Positions 25,046 through 33,940 of a DNA stretch of 64,000 bases are shown piece by piece. Where the stretch lies: the NCBI RefSeq assembly GCF_015291745.1, contig NZ_CP030059.1, positions 6,847,501 to 6,911,500 of the forward strand. The letters run 5' to 3'. The DNA comes from Bradyrhizobium sp. CCBAU 53351 (GTDB lineage: Bacteria; Pseudomonadota; Alphaproteobacteria; Rhizobiales; Xanthobacteraceae). Made by a program: the position numbers and the translations under genes. The notes beneath the pieces are model-generated. The model saw nothing but the letters and a program-made list of their open reading frames with translations, made no database searches and was not told the DNA's origin. Positions within the stretch are counted from its first letter, which is position 1, and every line of letters begins with the position of its first letter.

Positions 25046-25921
25046 CTAATCCGCAAACCCGAACAACTTCGCCGGATTGTGCACCAATATCTTTTCCAGC
25101 TCGGCCTGGTCCGCGACGTAGCGGTACATCAGCTCGAGCAGGTCGGCATCGTTGGGTGGCTGCTTCACCGACACCGGATGCGGCCAGTCAGAGGCCCAGA
25201 CGCAGCGCTCGACAGCGGCCTCGATATAGGCGCGCGCGATCGGGATGACGTCGTCATAGGGCGCGCCTGTCTTCGAGGTCTTCTCGCCGAGCGACAGCAT
25301 CACCCAGAAATTGCCCTTGGCCAGCAGCTCCAGCATCTTGCGCAAATTCGGATCGTTCCTGCCGGCCTCGGGATCGGGGCGGGCCATGTGATCGATCAGC
25401 ACGGGCACGTCGAGATTCTCGTATTTGGCGACGCTCGACATGATGCCGTCCTTCTCCGGCTGGATCTTGGCGTACCAGCCGAGCTCGCGGATGCGCGCGA
25501 TGGCGCGGGCGAAATCGGCGTCCGACAGTACGGCGCCTAGCTCCTGGCGGAAGCTGAAGCGCGCGCCGCGCACGCCGGCGTCATGCAGCTTGGCAAGATA
25601 AGCATCGTCCGCTTCCGCAAACACAAGCGCGTTGGCGCAGCCGCGATAGTTCGGACCCATCGCGGCCAAGCCGTCGAGCACGACGGCATGATCGGCGCCG
25701 TAGGTCGTGGTCTGCACGATGATGCCGCGCTCGATGCCGAGCGCCCTGTGCATGTGCAATGCCGCTTCCCAGGTCGCGGTCGGCATCCGATAGGCCGCAC
25801 CGGGGCGTTCCGGATATTTCTCGATCGGACCCAGCACGTGAAACTGGCTGTCGACGGTTTTCGGCGGCGGCGCCTTGCTGGGGCGGCGCGGGTTGGGATC
25901 GAACGGCAGATAGGTCGGCAT
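25046..25921 (-). CDS. amidohydrolase-2 family protein (PDC-hydrolase-like)
   Basis: A 291-residue TIM-barrel metal hydrolase. Early VDSQFHVLGP holds the first His in degenerate form (Q-F-H), VPVLIDHMARPD the central His, and VWASDWPHPV the catalytic Asp. These match the 2-pyrone-4,6-dicarboxylate lactonase-like group. It is the last gene of the leftward catabolic operon, so it may open a lactone or hydrolyse a late intermediate of an aromatic compound. Confidence 0.85.
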   Translation of the reverse strand: MPTYLPFDPNPRRPSKAPPPKTVDSQFHVLGPIEKYPERPGAAYRMPTATWEAALHMHRALGIERGIIVQTTTYGADHAVVLDGLAAMGPNYRGCANALVFAEADDAYLAKLHDAGVRGARFSFRQELGAVLSDADFARAIARIRELGWYAKIQPEKDGIMSSVAKYENLDVPVLIDHMARPDPEAGRNDPNLRKMLELLAKGNFWVMLSLGEKTSKTGAPYDDVIPIARAYIEAAVERCVWASDWPHPVSVKQPPNDADLLELMYRYVADQAELEKILVHNPAKLFGFAD

Positions 25922-25933
25922 GCCAAAACTCCT

Positions 25934-26329
25934 TCAGTCGATCACGGCGGTGAAGTCGCAACTGACCAGTGCGCCGCCGTCCATATTGTCCATCGGCAGC
26001 GCGTGCCGCGCCGGGCGCGAATGCTCGTCCGGAAACATCTTCAGCCACTCGACATTGACGGGGCCGCGGTTGCCGCGGTCCTTCAGCCATACCGTCATCT
26101 TGATGATGTCGTCGGTGGTGCCGCCGGCGGCTTCCACCGTCGCCTTCATATGCGCGAACATGTTGGCACATTGGGCGTCGAGACTCTCCGGCATCGCGTT
26201 GGTCGCGGGGTCGCGGCCGAGGATGACGCCCGACATCACGAGATTGCCGATGCGGCAGGCGTTCGGGATCGGGTTGACGTGCTTGAAGCCGCCGATGTGG
26301 ATGCTCTTGCGCCGTTTTTGACTTGTCAC
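25934..26329 (-). CDS. RidA family protein (catabolic-operon member)
   Basis: A 131-residue RidA-fold protein. Core segments are NLVMSGVILGRDPATNAMPE, VEAAGGTTDDIIKMTVWLKD and RPARHALPM, with the binding Arg in the last. The GTG at 26329 is chosen because GGGAG lies 6 bases upstream. It sits 12 bases before the amidohydrolase gene. RidA homologues in aromatic pathways include aminomuconate deaminases, which may be the role here; this is inference. Confidence 0.85.
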   Translation of the reverse strand: MTSQKRRKSIHIGGFKHVNPIPNACRIGNLVMSGVILGRDPATNAMPESLDAQCANMFAHMKATVEAAGGTTDDIIKMTVWLKDRGNRGPVNVEWLKMFPDEHSRPARHALPMDNMDGGALVSCDFTAVID

Positions 26330-26354
26330 TGTGCGCTCCCTCTTACGTGTTGGT

Positions 26355-27158
26355 TCAGGCGAACTGGCACGACACCGAGCCGAACGGGCCGTAGTCGGCG
26401 TGGAACGTGTCGCCGCGCCGGATGTCGACGGGCCGCGTGAACGATCCCGCCAGCACGACCTCGCCAGCTTTGAGATGCTCGTCATGCGGCGCGAGACGAT
26501 TGGCCAGCCAGGCGATGCCGTTGGCGGGATGGTTGAGCACGCCGGCCGCAAGCCCGGTCTCCTCGACCTCGCCGTTGCGGAACAGAAGCGCGCCGATCCA
26601 GCGCAAATCCGCGTCCATCGGGCGGAACGGCCGGCCGCCGAGCACCAGCGCGGCATTGGCCGCATTGTCCGAGATCGTGTCCATGACCTTGCGCGTCTTG
26701 CCGGTCTCGGGGTCGACGCGGTGCATGCGCGTCTCCAGGATTTCCAGAGCCGGCGTGACGTAATCGGTGGCGTTGAGCACGTCGAAGATGGTGCAGTCGG
26801 GCCCCTGCAGCGGCGCCTTCAGCACGAAGGCCAGCTCGACCTCGATGCGCGGCGCATGGAAGCGGTCGAACGGGATCGGCGTGGCATCGGCGTAGAACAT
26901 GTCGGCGAACAGCACGCCGTAATCGGGCTCGGAGATGCCGACCGCGTTCTGCATCGCCTTGGAGGTCAGGCCGATCTTGTGGCCCTTGACGACGCGGCCG
27001 CGGCCGAGCTGGAGTTTCGTCCAGGCGCGCTGGACGGCGTAGGCATCCTCGATGCTGAAATCGGGATGCTCCTTCGTGAACATCGGGATCAGCGTCTTGG
27101 TCCGCTCGGCCTCGTCGAGGCGCGCGGCAAGGCGTTCGATCGTGGCGGCATCCAGCAT
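26355..27158 (-). CDS. 2-oxo-hepta-3-ene-1,7-dioate hydratase-like protein (HpaH family)
   Basis: A 267-residue enzyme expected to add water to a 2-oxo-alkenoate, a late step after meta-cleavage of an aromatic ring. Family segments are [62 protein letters not shown] and [15 protein letters not shown]. It starts 3 bases after the FAH-family gene. No ring-cleaving dioxygenase is in the window, so the initial substrate is not known. Confidence 0.88.
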   Translation of the reverse strand: MLDAATIERLAARLDEAERTKTLIPMFTKEHPDFSIEDAYAVQRAWTKLQLGRGRVVKGHKIGLTSKAMQNAVGISEPDYGVLFADMFYADATPIPFDRFHAPRIEVELAFVLKAPLQGPDCTIFDVLNATDYVTPALEILETRMHRVDPETGKTRKVMDTISDNAANAALVLGGRPFRPMDADLRWIGALLFRNGEVEETGLAAGVLNHPANGIAWLANRLAPHDEHLKAGEVVLAGSFTRPVDIRRGDTFHADYGPFGSVSCQFA

Positions 27159-27161
27159 GGT

Positions 27162-28022
27162 CTACTGCTCCGCCGCGACAATGTTGCTGAGCACGCCGAT
27201 GCGGCTCGACTCGACCTCGACGATGTCGCCGGCTTTCAGCCAACGCGGCGGATCGAAGCGCGCGCCGGCGCCAGTCGGCGTGCCCGTGACGATCAGGTCG
27301 CCGGGCTTCAGCGTCGCGAAGGTCGAGAGATAGGAGATCAGGAAGTCGAACGGGAACATCAGCCGCTCGGTCGTGTCCTGCTGCCGCACCTCGCCGTTGA
27401 CGCGCGTGGTGATGTCGTGCGGTCCGCGCGGATCCAATTCGTCCGACGTGACGATCCACGGGCCGATGCTCCCGGAGCGATCGAAATTCTTGCCCTGCGT
27501 GACGTTGAACTTGCCGTGGCGCAGCCAGTCGCGGATCGTGCCCTCGTTGCACAGCGTCATGCCGAAGATGTGGGACCACGCATTCTCGCGCGGGATGTGC
27601 CGGCCGCCCTGCCCGATCACGATGACGAGCTCGCCTTCGTAGTCGAGCTGGTCCGACACTTTCGGCTTCTCCAGCGGCTGGCCCGAGCCGGTCATCGAGG
27701 ACATGCTGCGCACGAACAGGCTGGGATATTTAGGCAGGTCCGAATTGTCCTTGTATTCGGCGTTGCGCTCGGCGTAATTGACGCCGATGCACCAGAGCTT
27801 CTCCGGCGCCAGCACCGGCGGCAGCAGCACGAGCTTGTCCAACGCGTAGTCGGGCTTTTGTCCGGCGATGGCTTCCTGCGCATCGCCCAACCCATTGCCC
27901 GCGATCAGCGCCCTGACGTCCGAGAAGTCGCGGCCGATCCGCCTGGTCAGGTCGATCACGCCGCCGTCGACGGCCGCGCCGTAACGCGGCTCTCCGTCGA
28001 CGAGATAGGTCAGGAGTCGCAT
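27162..28022 (-). CDS. fumarylacetoacetate hydrolase family protein
   Basis: A 286-residue FAH-fold metal enzyme. The metal ligands are in SDQLDYEGELVIVIGQ (D-x-E-x-E type) and the family pattern WCIGVNYAERNAEY, GMTLCNEGTIRDW and GDLIVTGTPTGAGA is clear. Such enzymes split or decarboxylate 2-oxo acids, e.g. in homoprotocatechuate degradation. ATG 28022 is preferred because GGAGG lies 7 bases upstream; ATG 28028 would be too close to it. Confidence 0.88.
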   Translation of the reverse strand: MRLLTYLVDGEPRYGAAVDGGVIDLTRRIGRDFSDVRALIAGNGLGDAQEAIAGQKPDYALDKLVLLPPVLAPEKLWCIGVNYAERNAEYKDNSDLPKYPSLFVRSMSSMTGSGQPLEKPKVSDQLDYEGELVIVIGQGGRHIPRENAWSHIFGMTLCNEGTIRDWLRHGKFNVTQGKNFDRSGSIGPWIVTSDELDPRGPHDITTRVNGEVRQQDTTERLMFPFDFLISYLSTFATLKPGDLIVTGTPTGAGARFDPPRWLKAGDIVEVESSRIGVLSNIVAAEQ

Positions 28023-28075
28023 TGTCATTCCTCCGATGATGTCGAGGCGTCCTGGCCGGTGACAGGCCTGCGCGT

Positions 28076-28693
28076 TCAGTCTTTCGATTTGGGCGTCTGG
28101 AACACCGTGTTCAGCGTCACGATCTCGCCGAGCCGGGCGTAACGGGGGCCGCCGATGCGCGCGATGGGGTCGAGCGCTTTGGTTTCGACCTTGCCGTCAT
28201 TCACGAGGCCGTCGCGGATGTGAAACATCACGACCTCGCCGACGATGAGCCGGCTCTTGGCGTCACCGAATTCCAGGCACTGCCGGAAACGGCATTCCAT
28301 CGCGACCGGTGCAAGGCTAAGCCGCGGCACCTTGATGCGCTCGCTCGCGATCGTCTCGAGCCCGAGATGCGCGACCTCGCTGATCTCAGGGGGATGCTCG
28401 ACCGACGAGTCGTGCAAGGCCTGCATCAGCGGGGTGTCGGCGATGTGGATGACGTATTCCTCGGTGTCGAGGATGTTGTGCGCGGTGTCCTTGTAGTCGG
28501 CGCCCTTGCGGCCGACGCTGATGGCGAGCATCGGCGGCTTCTGCGAGACGAAGGTGAAGGCGCTGAAGGGCGCGAGGTTGAGCACGCCCTTGGCCGACAG
28601 GCTAGCGACCCACGCGATCGGGCGCGGCACCACGATGCCGGTCATCAGCCGGTAGATGCGCTCCGCGCCGAGCTCGCCGGGATCGATCCGCAT
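28076..28693 (-). CDS. flavin reductase domain protein
   Basis: A 205-residue FMN-binding split-barrel protein. The family pattern is YRLMTGIVVPRPIAWVASLS, LNLAPFSAFTFVSQKPPML and KDTAHNILDTEEYVIH. It would supply reduced FMN or FAD to a monooxygenase, or itself bind an oxidised substrate. It lies 3 bases after the binding-protein gene, within the same operon. Confidence 0.87.
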   Translation of the reverse strand: MRIDPGELGAERIYRLMTGIVVPRPIAWVASLSAKGVLNLAPFSAFTFVSQKPPMLAISVGRKGADYKDTAHNILDTEEYVIHIADTPLMQALHDSSVEHPPEISEVAHLGLETIASERIKVPRLSLAPVAMECRFRQCLEFGDAKSRLIVGEVVMFHIRDGLVNDGKVETKALDPIARIGGPRYARLGEIVTLNTVFQTPKSKD

Positions 28694-28696
28694 CGA

Positions 28697-29662
28697 TCAA
28701 TCCGCCCTGATGTTGGCCTTGCGCACGACCGGAATCCACTTGGCGTCCTCGCGCTCGAGATAGGCCTTGAATTCGTCCGGCGTCATCGGCGCGGCTTCGC
28801 CGCCGAGTTTTTCGAATTTGTCGACCACGGCGGGATCTCTGAGGATCGCGACCAGCGTCTCGTGCAGCTTGTCGATGACAGGCGCCGGCGTACCCGCGGG
28901 CGCGAACAGGCCGGTGAAGGTCTGGCCGTCGAAGTCCTTGTAGCCGAGCTCGGCGAAGGTCGGCACGTCCGGCAGCGACTTCAGGCGGTGCGGTGAGGTG
29001 ACGGCGAGCGCGCGGAACAGGCCGGCCTTGATGTGCTGCAGGCTGACCGTGAGCTGGTCGAAGGCGAACTGCACCTGCCCACCGAGCAGATCGTTGATCG
29101 CCGGCGCGTTGCCGCGGTAATGCGCGGTGACCCATTGCAGGCCGAGGTTCTCCTGCATCAGCTCGCTGAGCAGATGGTTGGTGGTGCCGGGACCGGGCGA
29201 TGCCATCGTCAGCTTGCCGGGCTCGCGCTTGGCGAGCTCGATGAAATCCTTGAAAGTGTTGGCCTGCACCGACGGATGCACCTCGAGCACCAAGGGCGTC
29301 ATCGAGATCGTCGAGATCGGCATGAAGTCCTTTTTCCAATTATAGGCTTCGCGCTTGTTGATCTCGGTCGCGAACAGCACCGGACCGTTGGCGCCGACGA
29401 ACAGCGTGTAGCCGTCGGGCGCCGATTTCGCGAAGGCTTCGCCCGCGATCATGCCGCCGGCGCCGGCCTTGTTCTCGATGATGAAGGGCTGGCCGAGCTT
29501 TTCCTGAAGCTTGTCGGCGACGATGCGCGCGGCGCTGTCGACATTGCCGCCGGCGGGATAAGGCACGATCAGCTTGACGCTGCGGGCCGGCCATTGCTGG
29601 GCCGATACGGGCCCCGCCAGCATCGCGGCAGCGGCGGCTACGGCAATCCAGATTAATCTCAT
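28697..29662 (-). CDS. tripartite-tricarboxylate-transporter-type periplasmic binding protein (Bug family)
   Basis: A 321-residue exported solute-binding protein. The signal peptide is MRLIWIAVAAAAAMLAGPVSA. Bug-family segments follow: PARSVKLIVPYPAGGNVDSA, IENKAGAGGMIAGEAFAKS and TMASPGPGTTNHL. It would capture a carboxylate substrate of the operon. The membrane subunits (TctA/TctB) are absent, as is common for orphan Bug proteins. ATG 29662 is preceded by GGGAGG. It is the first gene of the leftward operon, divergent from the IclR regulator. Confidence 0.9.
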   Translation of the reverse strand: MRLIWIAVAAAAAMLAGPVSAQQWPARSVKLIVPYPAGGNVDSAARIVADKLQEKLGQPFIIENKAGAGGMIAGEAFAKSAPDGYTLFVGANGPVLFATEINKREAYNWKKDFMPISTISMTPLVLEVHPSVQANTFKDFIELAKREPGKLTMASPGPGTTNHLLSELMQENLGLQWVTAHYRGNAPAINDLLGGQVQFAFDQLTVSLQHIKAGLFRALAVTSPHRLKSLPDVPTFAELGYKDFDGQTFTGLFAPAGTPAPVIDKLHETLVAILRDPAVVDKFEKLGGEAAPMTPDEFKAYLEREDAKWIPVVRKANIRAD

Positions 29663-29796
29663 GTTAACCTCCCGGCAGCGCTTCCAATTTCCACGTCGAA
29701 TGCCGCTGGCGTCGCCCAAGGAAAACGAGGACGGCATCTCGATCGCGGCGCAATCTCCAGATGCGCTCTTGTCCTGTCGAGTGAATTGTGGCGTTC

Positions 29797-29815
29797 TTGT
29801 CCATATTATGGACAA
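29797..29815. promoter_or_regulatory. probable IclR operator overlapping the regulator's start codon
   Basis: TTGTCCATA (29797-29805), T, TATGGACAA (29807-29815): a perfect 9-1-9 inverted repeat. The regulator ATG (29808-29810) lies within it. Bound protein would block both transcription and initiation of its own gene. The divergent catabolic operon starts 135 bases away and may be controlled from the same site. Confidence 0.75.
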
Positions 29816-30608
29816 AACAAATTCCGCGAAAGCCGGCCGCGGCGCGCTGGCACCGCGACAGGGCGCGCAGGCGATCCGGCGCGCCCTCGCCGTGCTGCGT
29901 ATTCTTGCCGCAGGCCGCGAGGACGGTGTGCCATTGGCCGAGGTGATCCGGGCGACCGGTCTCACCCGCCCCACCGTGCATCGCATCGTCCACGTGCTGA
30001 TCGAGGAAGGCATCGTCGAACGGCACGAGCGCAGCGGCCGCTACGCGATCGGCAACCAGGTGCCGGAGCTGGCGCTGGCACGGCCGCGGCCGTCGCCGCT
30101 GCTGGTCGCCGCCAATCCCTCGCTGCGGCGCGCGTCCGCCGAGATCGGCGACACGCTGTTTCTGACGGTACGAACCGGCAACGATACGCTGTGCGTCGAC
30201 CGCAGGATCGGCATCTATCCGATCCAGGTGCTGTCGATCGAGGTCGGCGCGCGCCGGCCGCTCGGCGTCTCCAGCGCGGGCGTCGCCATCCTCGCCGCGA
30301 TGCCGGCGCAGGAGGCGCGAAAGATCGTCGCAGCCAACGAGAAGCGGTTCGAGGCTTACCGGACCGACACGGCGACGGTCCTGGGCGAGATCACCGCCGC
30401 GCGGCGGCTGGGATACGGCATGCGCGAGATCGGCCTCGTGCAGGGCACGAAGTCGATCTCGACCTGGATCAAGACCCCGGACGGGCGGCCGGCCGCGGCG
30501 ATGACCGTCTCCGCGGTGCGGACGAGGCTCGGCCCAAGGCGGGAGCAGGAGGTTGCGGAGATCCTGCTGCGGGAGGCCAAGATCATCGAGCAGGCGATCG
30601 GGGGATAA
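29808..30608 (+). CDS. IclR family transcriptional regulator
   Basis: A 266-residue regulator. The winged helix-turn-helix spans about residues 22-80 (IRRALAVLRILAAG, VIRATGLTRPTVHRIVHVL, RSGRYAIG). The effector domain follows from about 95, with LGVSSAGVAILAAMP and the AARRLGYGMREIGL loop. ATG 29808 sits inside a perfect palindrome. It probably controls the divergent operon of binding protein and ring-cleavage-product enzymes in response to a pathway acid. Confidence 0.92.
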   Translation: MDKTNSAKAGRGALAPRQGAQAIRRALAVLRILAAGREDGVPLAEVIRATGLTRPTVHRIVHVLIEEGIVERHERSGRYAIGNQVPELALARPRPSPLLVAANPSLRRASAEIGDTLFLTVRTGNDTLCVDRRIGIYPIQVLSIEVGARRPLGVSSAGVAILAAMPAQEARKIVAANEKRFEAYRTDTATVLGEITAARRLGYGMREIGLVQGTKSISTWIKTPDGRPAAAMTVSAVRTRLGPRREQEVAEILLREAKIIEQAIGG

Positions 30609-30688
30609 CCTGCGCTGTCAATGGGCTGACGCCGCGCGCCGTTTTGTGGCAAAACGACCGCCTCGCGACCGACCCAACGAGGCCATGC

Positions 30689-31984
30689 ATGCCCGCGCCG
30701 AAACCGCCTGCCTTCGAGACCCTGAGCCTGCATGCGGGCCAGCATCCAGACCCCGTGACCGGGGCCCGCGCGGTGCCGATCTACCAGACCACGTCCTACG
30801 TGTTCCAGGATTCCGATCACGCGGCCGCGCTGTTCAATCTGGAGCGTGCCGGCCACATCTATACGCGCATCTCCAATCCGACCACCGGGGTGCTGGAAGA
30901 GCGGCTCGCGGCGCTCGAAGGCGGCGTCGGCGCGATCTGCACCGCGAGCGGCATGGCCGCGCTGCATCTGGCGATCGCCACGCTGCTCAACGCCGGCGAC
31001 CACATCGTGGCGTCGAGCTCGCTCTATGGCGGCACCATCAATTTGCTGGCGCACACGCTGCCGCGCTTCGGCATCACCACGACGTTTGTGAAGCCGCGCG
31101 ATCTCGACGCGTTCCGCAGCGCCATCAAGCCCAACACCAGGCTCGTGATCGGCGAGACCATCGGCAATCCCGGGCTCGAGGTGCTCGACATTCCCAAGGT
31201 CGCGCAGATCGCGCATGACGCCAAGATTCCGCTGCTGATCGACAACACCTTTGCCACTCCCTATCTCAGCCGTCCCATCGAGCTTGGGGCCGACATCGTC
31301 ATGCATTCGGCGACCAAATGGATCGGCGGCCACGGCATCGCGATCGGCGGGGCGATCATCGACGGCGGCCGTTTCGACTGGCGCGTATCGGGCAAGTTCG
31401 GCGTGCTGACCGAGCCCTATGGCGGCTATCACGGCATCGTCTTCGACGAGCAGTTCGGCACGGCGGCCTTCATCATGCGCGCGCGCACCGAAGGCCTGCG
31501 CGATTTCGGCGCCTGCCTGTCGCCGACCAATGCGTTCCAGCTGCTGCAGGGCGTCGAGACGCTGGGCGTGCGCATGGACCGCCACATGCAGAACACGCAC
31601 CTCGTGCTGGAAGCCCTGAAGTCCAACAAGGCGGTCGACTGGGTGCTGCATCCCTCGCTGGAGACGCACACGGATTATCAGCTCGCCAAGCAGCTCCTGC
31701 CGCGCGGCGCGGGCTCGATCATCTCCTTCGGCATCAAGGGCGGACGGCCTGCAGGGCGCAAATTCATCGAGAGCCTGCGCATGATCAGCCATCTCGCCAA
31801 TGTCGGCGACGCCAAGACGCTGGTGATCCACCCGGCCTCGACCACGCATCAGCAGATGGACGCCGAACAGCTCAAGGCGGCCGGCATCGGCGAGGAATTG
31901 GTGCGGCTCTCGGTCGGCATCGAGACCGCGCGCGACATCATCGACGATCTCGCGCAGGCGCTGCGCGTCTCGCAGAAGGTCTGA
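30689..31984 (+). CDS. O-acetyl/O-succinylhomoserine sulfhydrylase (PLP enzyme)
   Basis: A 431-residue Cys/Met-metabolism PLP enzyme that makes homocysteine from an acylated homoserine and sulfide. The N-terminal [20 protein letters not shown], substrate loop [21 protein letters not shown] and PLP lysine in [12 protein letters not shown] are seen. The length and the internal [18 protein letters not shown] insert match the O-acetylhomoserine (MetY) type. ATG 30689 gives the family N-terminus. I see no SAM riboswitch in the 80-base leader. The hydrolase gene begins 4 bases after it. Confidence 0.9.
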   Translation: MPAPKPPAFETLSLHAGQHPDPVTGARAVPIYQTTSYVFQDSDHAAALFNLERAGHIYTRISNPTTGVLEERLAALEGGVGAICTASGMAALHLAIATLLNAGDHIVASSSLYGGTINLLAHTLPRFGITTTFVKPRDLDAFRSAIKPNTRLVIGETIGNPGLEVLDIPKVAQIAHDAKIPLLIDNTFATPYLSRPIELGADIVMHSATKWIGGHGIAIGGAIIDGGRFDWRVSGKFGVLTEPYGGYHGIVFDEQFGTAAFIMRARTEGLRDFGACLSPTNAFQLLQGVETLGVRMDRHMQNTHLVLEALKSNKAVDWVLHPSLETHTDYQLAKQLLPRGAGSIISFGIKGGRPAGRKFIESLRMISHLANVGDAKTLVIHPASTTHQQMDAEQLKAAGIGEELVRLSVGIETARDIIDDLAQALRVSQKV

Positions 31985-31988
31985 CACC

Positions 31989-32771
31989 ATGAAGCTCTCC
32001 GTCAACGGCCTCGAGGTGTTCGCCGCCACCGGCGGCCGCGACTTCGACAAGTCGCTGCCCGCGGTCGTCTTCATCCATGGCGCCGGCTTCGACCATTCCA
32101 CCTGGGCGCTGCACACGCGCTGGTTCGCCCATCACGGCTTTGCCGTGCTCGCCCCTGACCTTCCCGGGCACGGCCGTTCGGCCGGCCCCTCGCTCGGCAG
32201 CATCGCCGAGATGGCGGACTGGACCGCGGCGCTGCTCGATGCCGCAGGCGCCGCGAAGGCGCATCTGATCGGCCATTCCATGGGATCGCTGATCTCGCTG
32301 GAGACCGCCGCGCGTCATCCCGACAAGGTCTCAGCGCTCAGCCTGATCGGCACCGCCGCGACCATGACGGTGGGCCCGGATCTCCTGAAGGCCGCCGAAG
32401 CCAATTCGCAGGATGCCAACGACATGGTGTCGATCTGGGGCCTCGGCTTCAACGCCGAGCTCGGCGGCAGCCTTGCGCCGGGCCTGTGGATGCATGGCGG
32501 CGCGCAGGCCGTGTTGAAGGCTTGCGAGCCGGGTGTGCTGTTCAGGGATCTGTCGGCCTGCAACGCCTATGCAAATGCGCTTGCCGCCGCGGCGACCGTC
32601 AAGGTACCGACGACGCTGATCCTCGGCGAGCGGGACATGATGACGCCTGCGAAGGCAGGCAAGGCGCTTGCCGCCGCGATTCCACATGCAAAAACCGTCG
32701 TGGTGCCGGGCGCCGGCCACATGATCATGGCCGAGCGGCCAGACGAACTGCTGGCGGCCTTACGGAGCTGA
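31989..32771 (+). CDS. alpha/beta hydrolase
   Basis: A 260-residue hydrolase. Oxyanion region VVFIHGAGFDHSTW, nucleophile elbow GHSMGSLISLE (Ser near 98), acid in LGERDMMTP and His in GAGHMIM near 247. No signal peptide. It is co-transcribed with the sulfhydrylase, 4 bases downstream, but a functional link is not evident. Substrate unknown. Confidence 0.88.
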   Translation: MKLSVNGLEVFAATGGRDFDKSLPAVVFIHGAGFDHSTWALHTRWFAHHGFAVLAPDLPGHGRSAGPSLGSIAEMADWTAALLDAAGAAKAHLIGHSMGSLISLETAARHPDKVSALSLIGTAATMTVGPDLLKAAEANSQDANDMVSIWGLGFNAELGGSLAPGLWMHGGAQAVLKACEPGVLFRDLSACNAYANALAAAATVKVPTTLILGERDMMTPAKAGKALAAAIPHAKTVVVPGAGHMIMAERPDELLAALRS

Positions 32772-32839
32772 AAAGGATCAATCGATCCTCTCGCGCGTTG
32801 CGGTGAGACATCCCTGTACATGTTGAGGGAACTCACCCC

Positions 32840-33343
32840 ATGCCAAGACAAGAAGTGATTCGCAAAGCGAAGCAGGACAAGCGCGCGGGCAAATCGGCCA
32901 GCACGCAGGCCGGCGAATTCGTCAAGGATGAGATCGATAGGATCCGCAAGGGCAAGCACGGCGCGCGCTCGACGAAGCAGGCCATCGCGATCGGCCTCTC
33001 CGAAGCACGCCGGGCCGGCGTCGACCTACCGCCTCCGCGCAAGGGAAAAGCCAAAAAGTCGACGCGCCGCAGCGCCAAATATGCCTACGAGGTCGGCCAG
33101 GGCAAACGCACGCCGAAGCGTAGGCCGCGTGTGTCGCGCGCCGTCGAAGGCGTGTTGAAGAAGGAGCCGCGCTCGACCGCGTCGCGGAGCGCGCTGTCGA
33201 AGCAAAGCAAGCGTGCCGCGAGCCGGCGAAGCGCCGCGTCGCGTTCGGCGGCCGCGCGCAAGGCGAGCCATACCAAGGGTGCCAAGGTCCGCTCGGCCGC
33301 CGCAAAGAAGGCGGCACGCACCAGGGCGCGCCGCCGCAGCTGA
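32840..33343 (+). CDS. DUF6496 basic, histone-like protein
   Basis: A 167-residue protein extremely rich in Lys, Arg, Ala and Ser. The N-terminal half has the DUF6496 pattern KGKHGARSTKQAIAIGLSEA, then RRAGVDLPPP. The C-terminal half is a low-complexity basic tail (repeats of SRSAAARKA, SAAAKKAARTRARRRS type), as in histone H1-like bacterial proteins. It likely binds nucleic acid. Its stop abuts that of the convergent gene. Confidence 0.82.
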   Translation: MPRQEVIRKAKQDKRAGKSASTQAGEFVKDEIDRIRKGKHGARSTKQAIAIGLSEARRAGVDLPPPRKGKAKKSTRRSAKYAYEVGQGKRTPKRRPRVSRAVEGVLKKEPRSTASRSALSKQSKRAASRRSAASRSAAARKASHTKGAKVRSAAAKKAARTRARRRS

Positions 33344-33547
33344 TCAACTGAGACGCCGGCCCCGCTCGGAGAGCACCGCGCGTGCGGCGCGTTCAGCCTC
33401 GCGCGCCGAGCGGAACTGGCGGCCTTCGAGACTGTCGAACAGCCGCTCGGAGGAGAAAAAACGGAAGCCGCGCTGGTCTCTGGTGACGATGCCGGCGGCG
33501 CGGTCGTGGATCTCGATGATGTAGGCGTTCGATTGGGCTTGGGACAT
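33344..33547 (-). CDS. small hypothetical protein (67 aa)
   Basis: MSQAQSNAYIIEIHDRAAGI is followed by VTRDQRGFRFFSSERLFDSL and an Arg/Ala-rich helix. I do not know the family; the beginning looks like a small beta-hairpin domain. The stop codon and that of the DUF6496 gene form the palindrome TGATCA with no bases between. ATG 33547 is the natural start; a longer frame has no support. Confidence 0.6.
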   Translation of the reverse strand: MSQAQSNAYIIEIHDRAAGIVTRDQRGFRFFSSERLFDSLEGRQFRSAREAERAARAVLSERGRRLS

Positions 33548-33940
33548 GACTGCTCGCTCGCCGAGGTCCCGGCGTTCCTGTTTTGAGATTTGTCGTGTGG
33601 GCTGTTGCTGGAAGGCGATCAGCAATAACAACGGGCGCCGGTGGCCGCCGAGAAACAGCGCCGCGTCATGCACGCATGCATGTCGTTGGGATTGCGCTGG
33701 CGATCGGCTCTCATATGGCGGCTTTGGCTTGAGGAGCAGTTTCTATGCTGCGACTATCGAGCGATCGGGGCGATTGGTCAATGAAATGGCTCTCCATATT
33801 TGCGATGACGGCACCAGAGCGCTTCTCCTGCGGCAAGCACCGGCAATTGGATTCATCTCGCGATGAGTTCAACGCGGGCACGCAGTCGTCATGATAGGAT
33901 TCCAGCAGCCTACAGAACAGAAGAACCGGGAGGTCCAGCG
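33548..33940. other. intergenic stretch, no gene recognised
   Basis: About 390 bases between divergent genes. The short frames are not protein-like. I see no hairpin or known repeat. It probably holds the promoters of both flanking genes. Confidence 0.4.

Noticed and set aside
26331..28142. 603-codon open frame antisense to the HpaH and FAH genes
   Set aside because: Spans two recognised genes and the gap between them; composition is typical of a shadow frame.
30609..30688. SAM-II riboswitch before the homocysteine-forming sulfhydrylase
   Set aside because: The 80-base leader shows none of the conserved SAM-II segments that I know.
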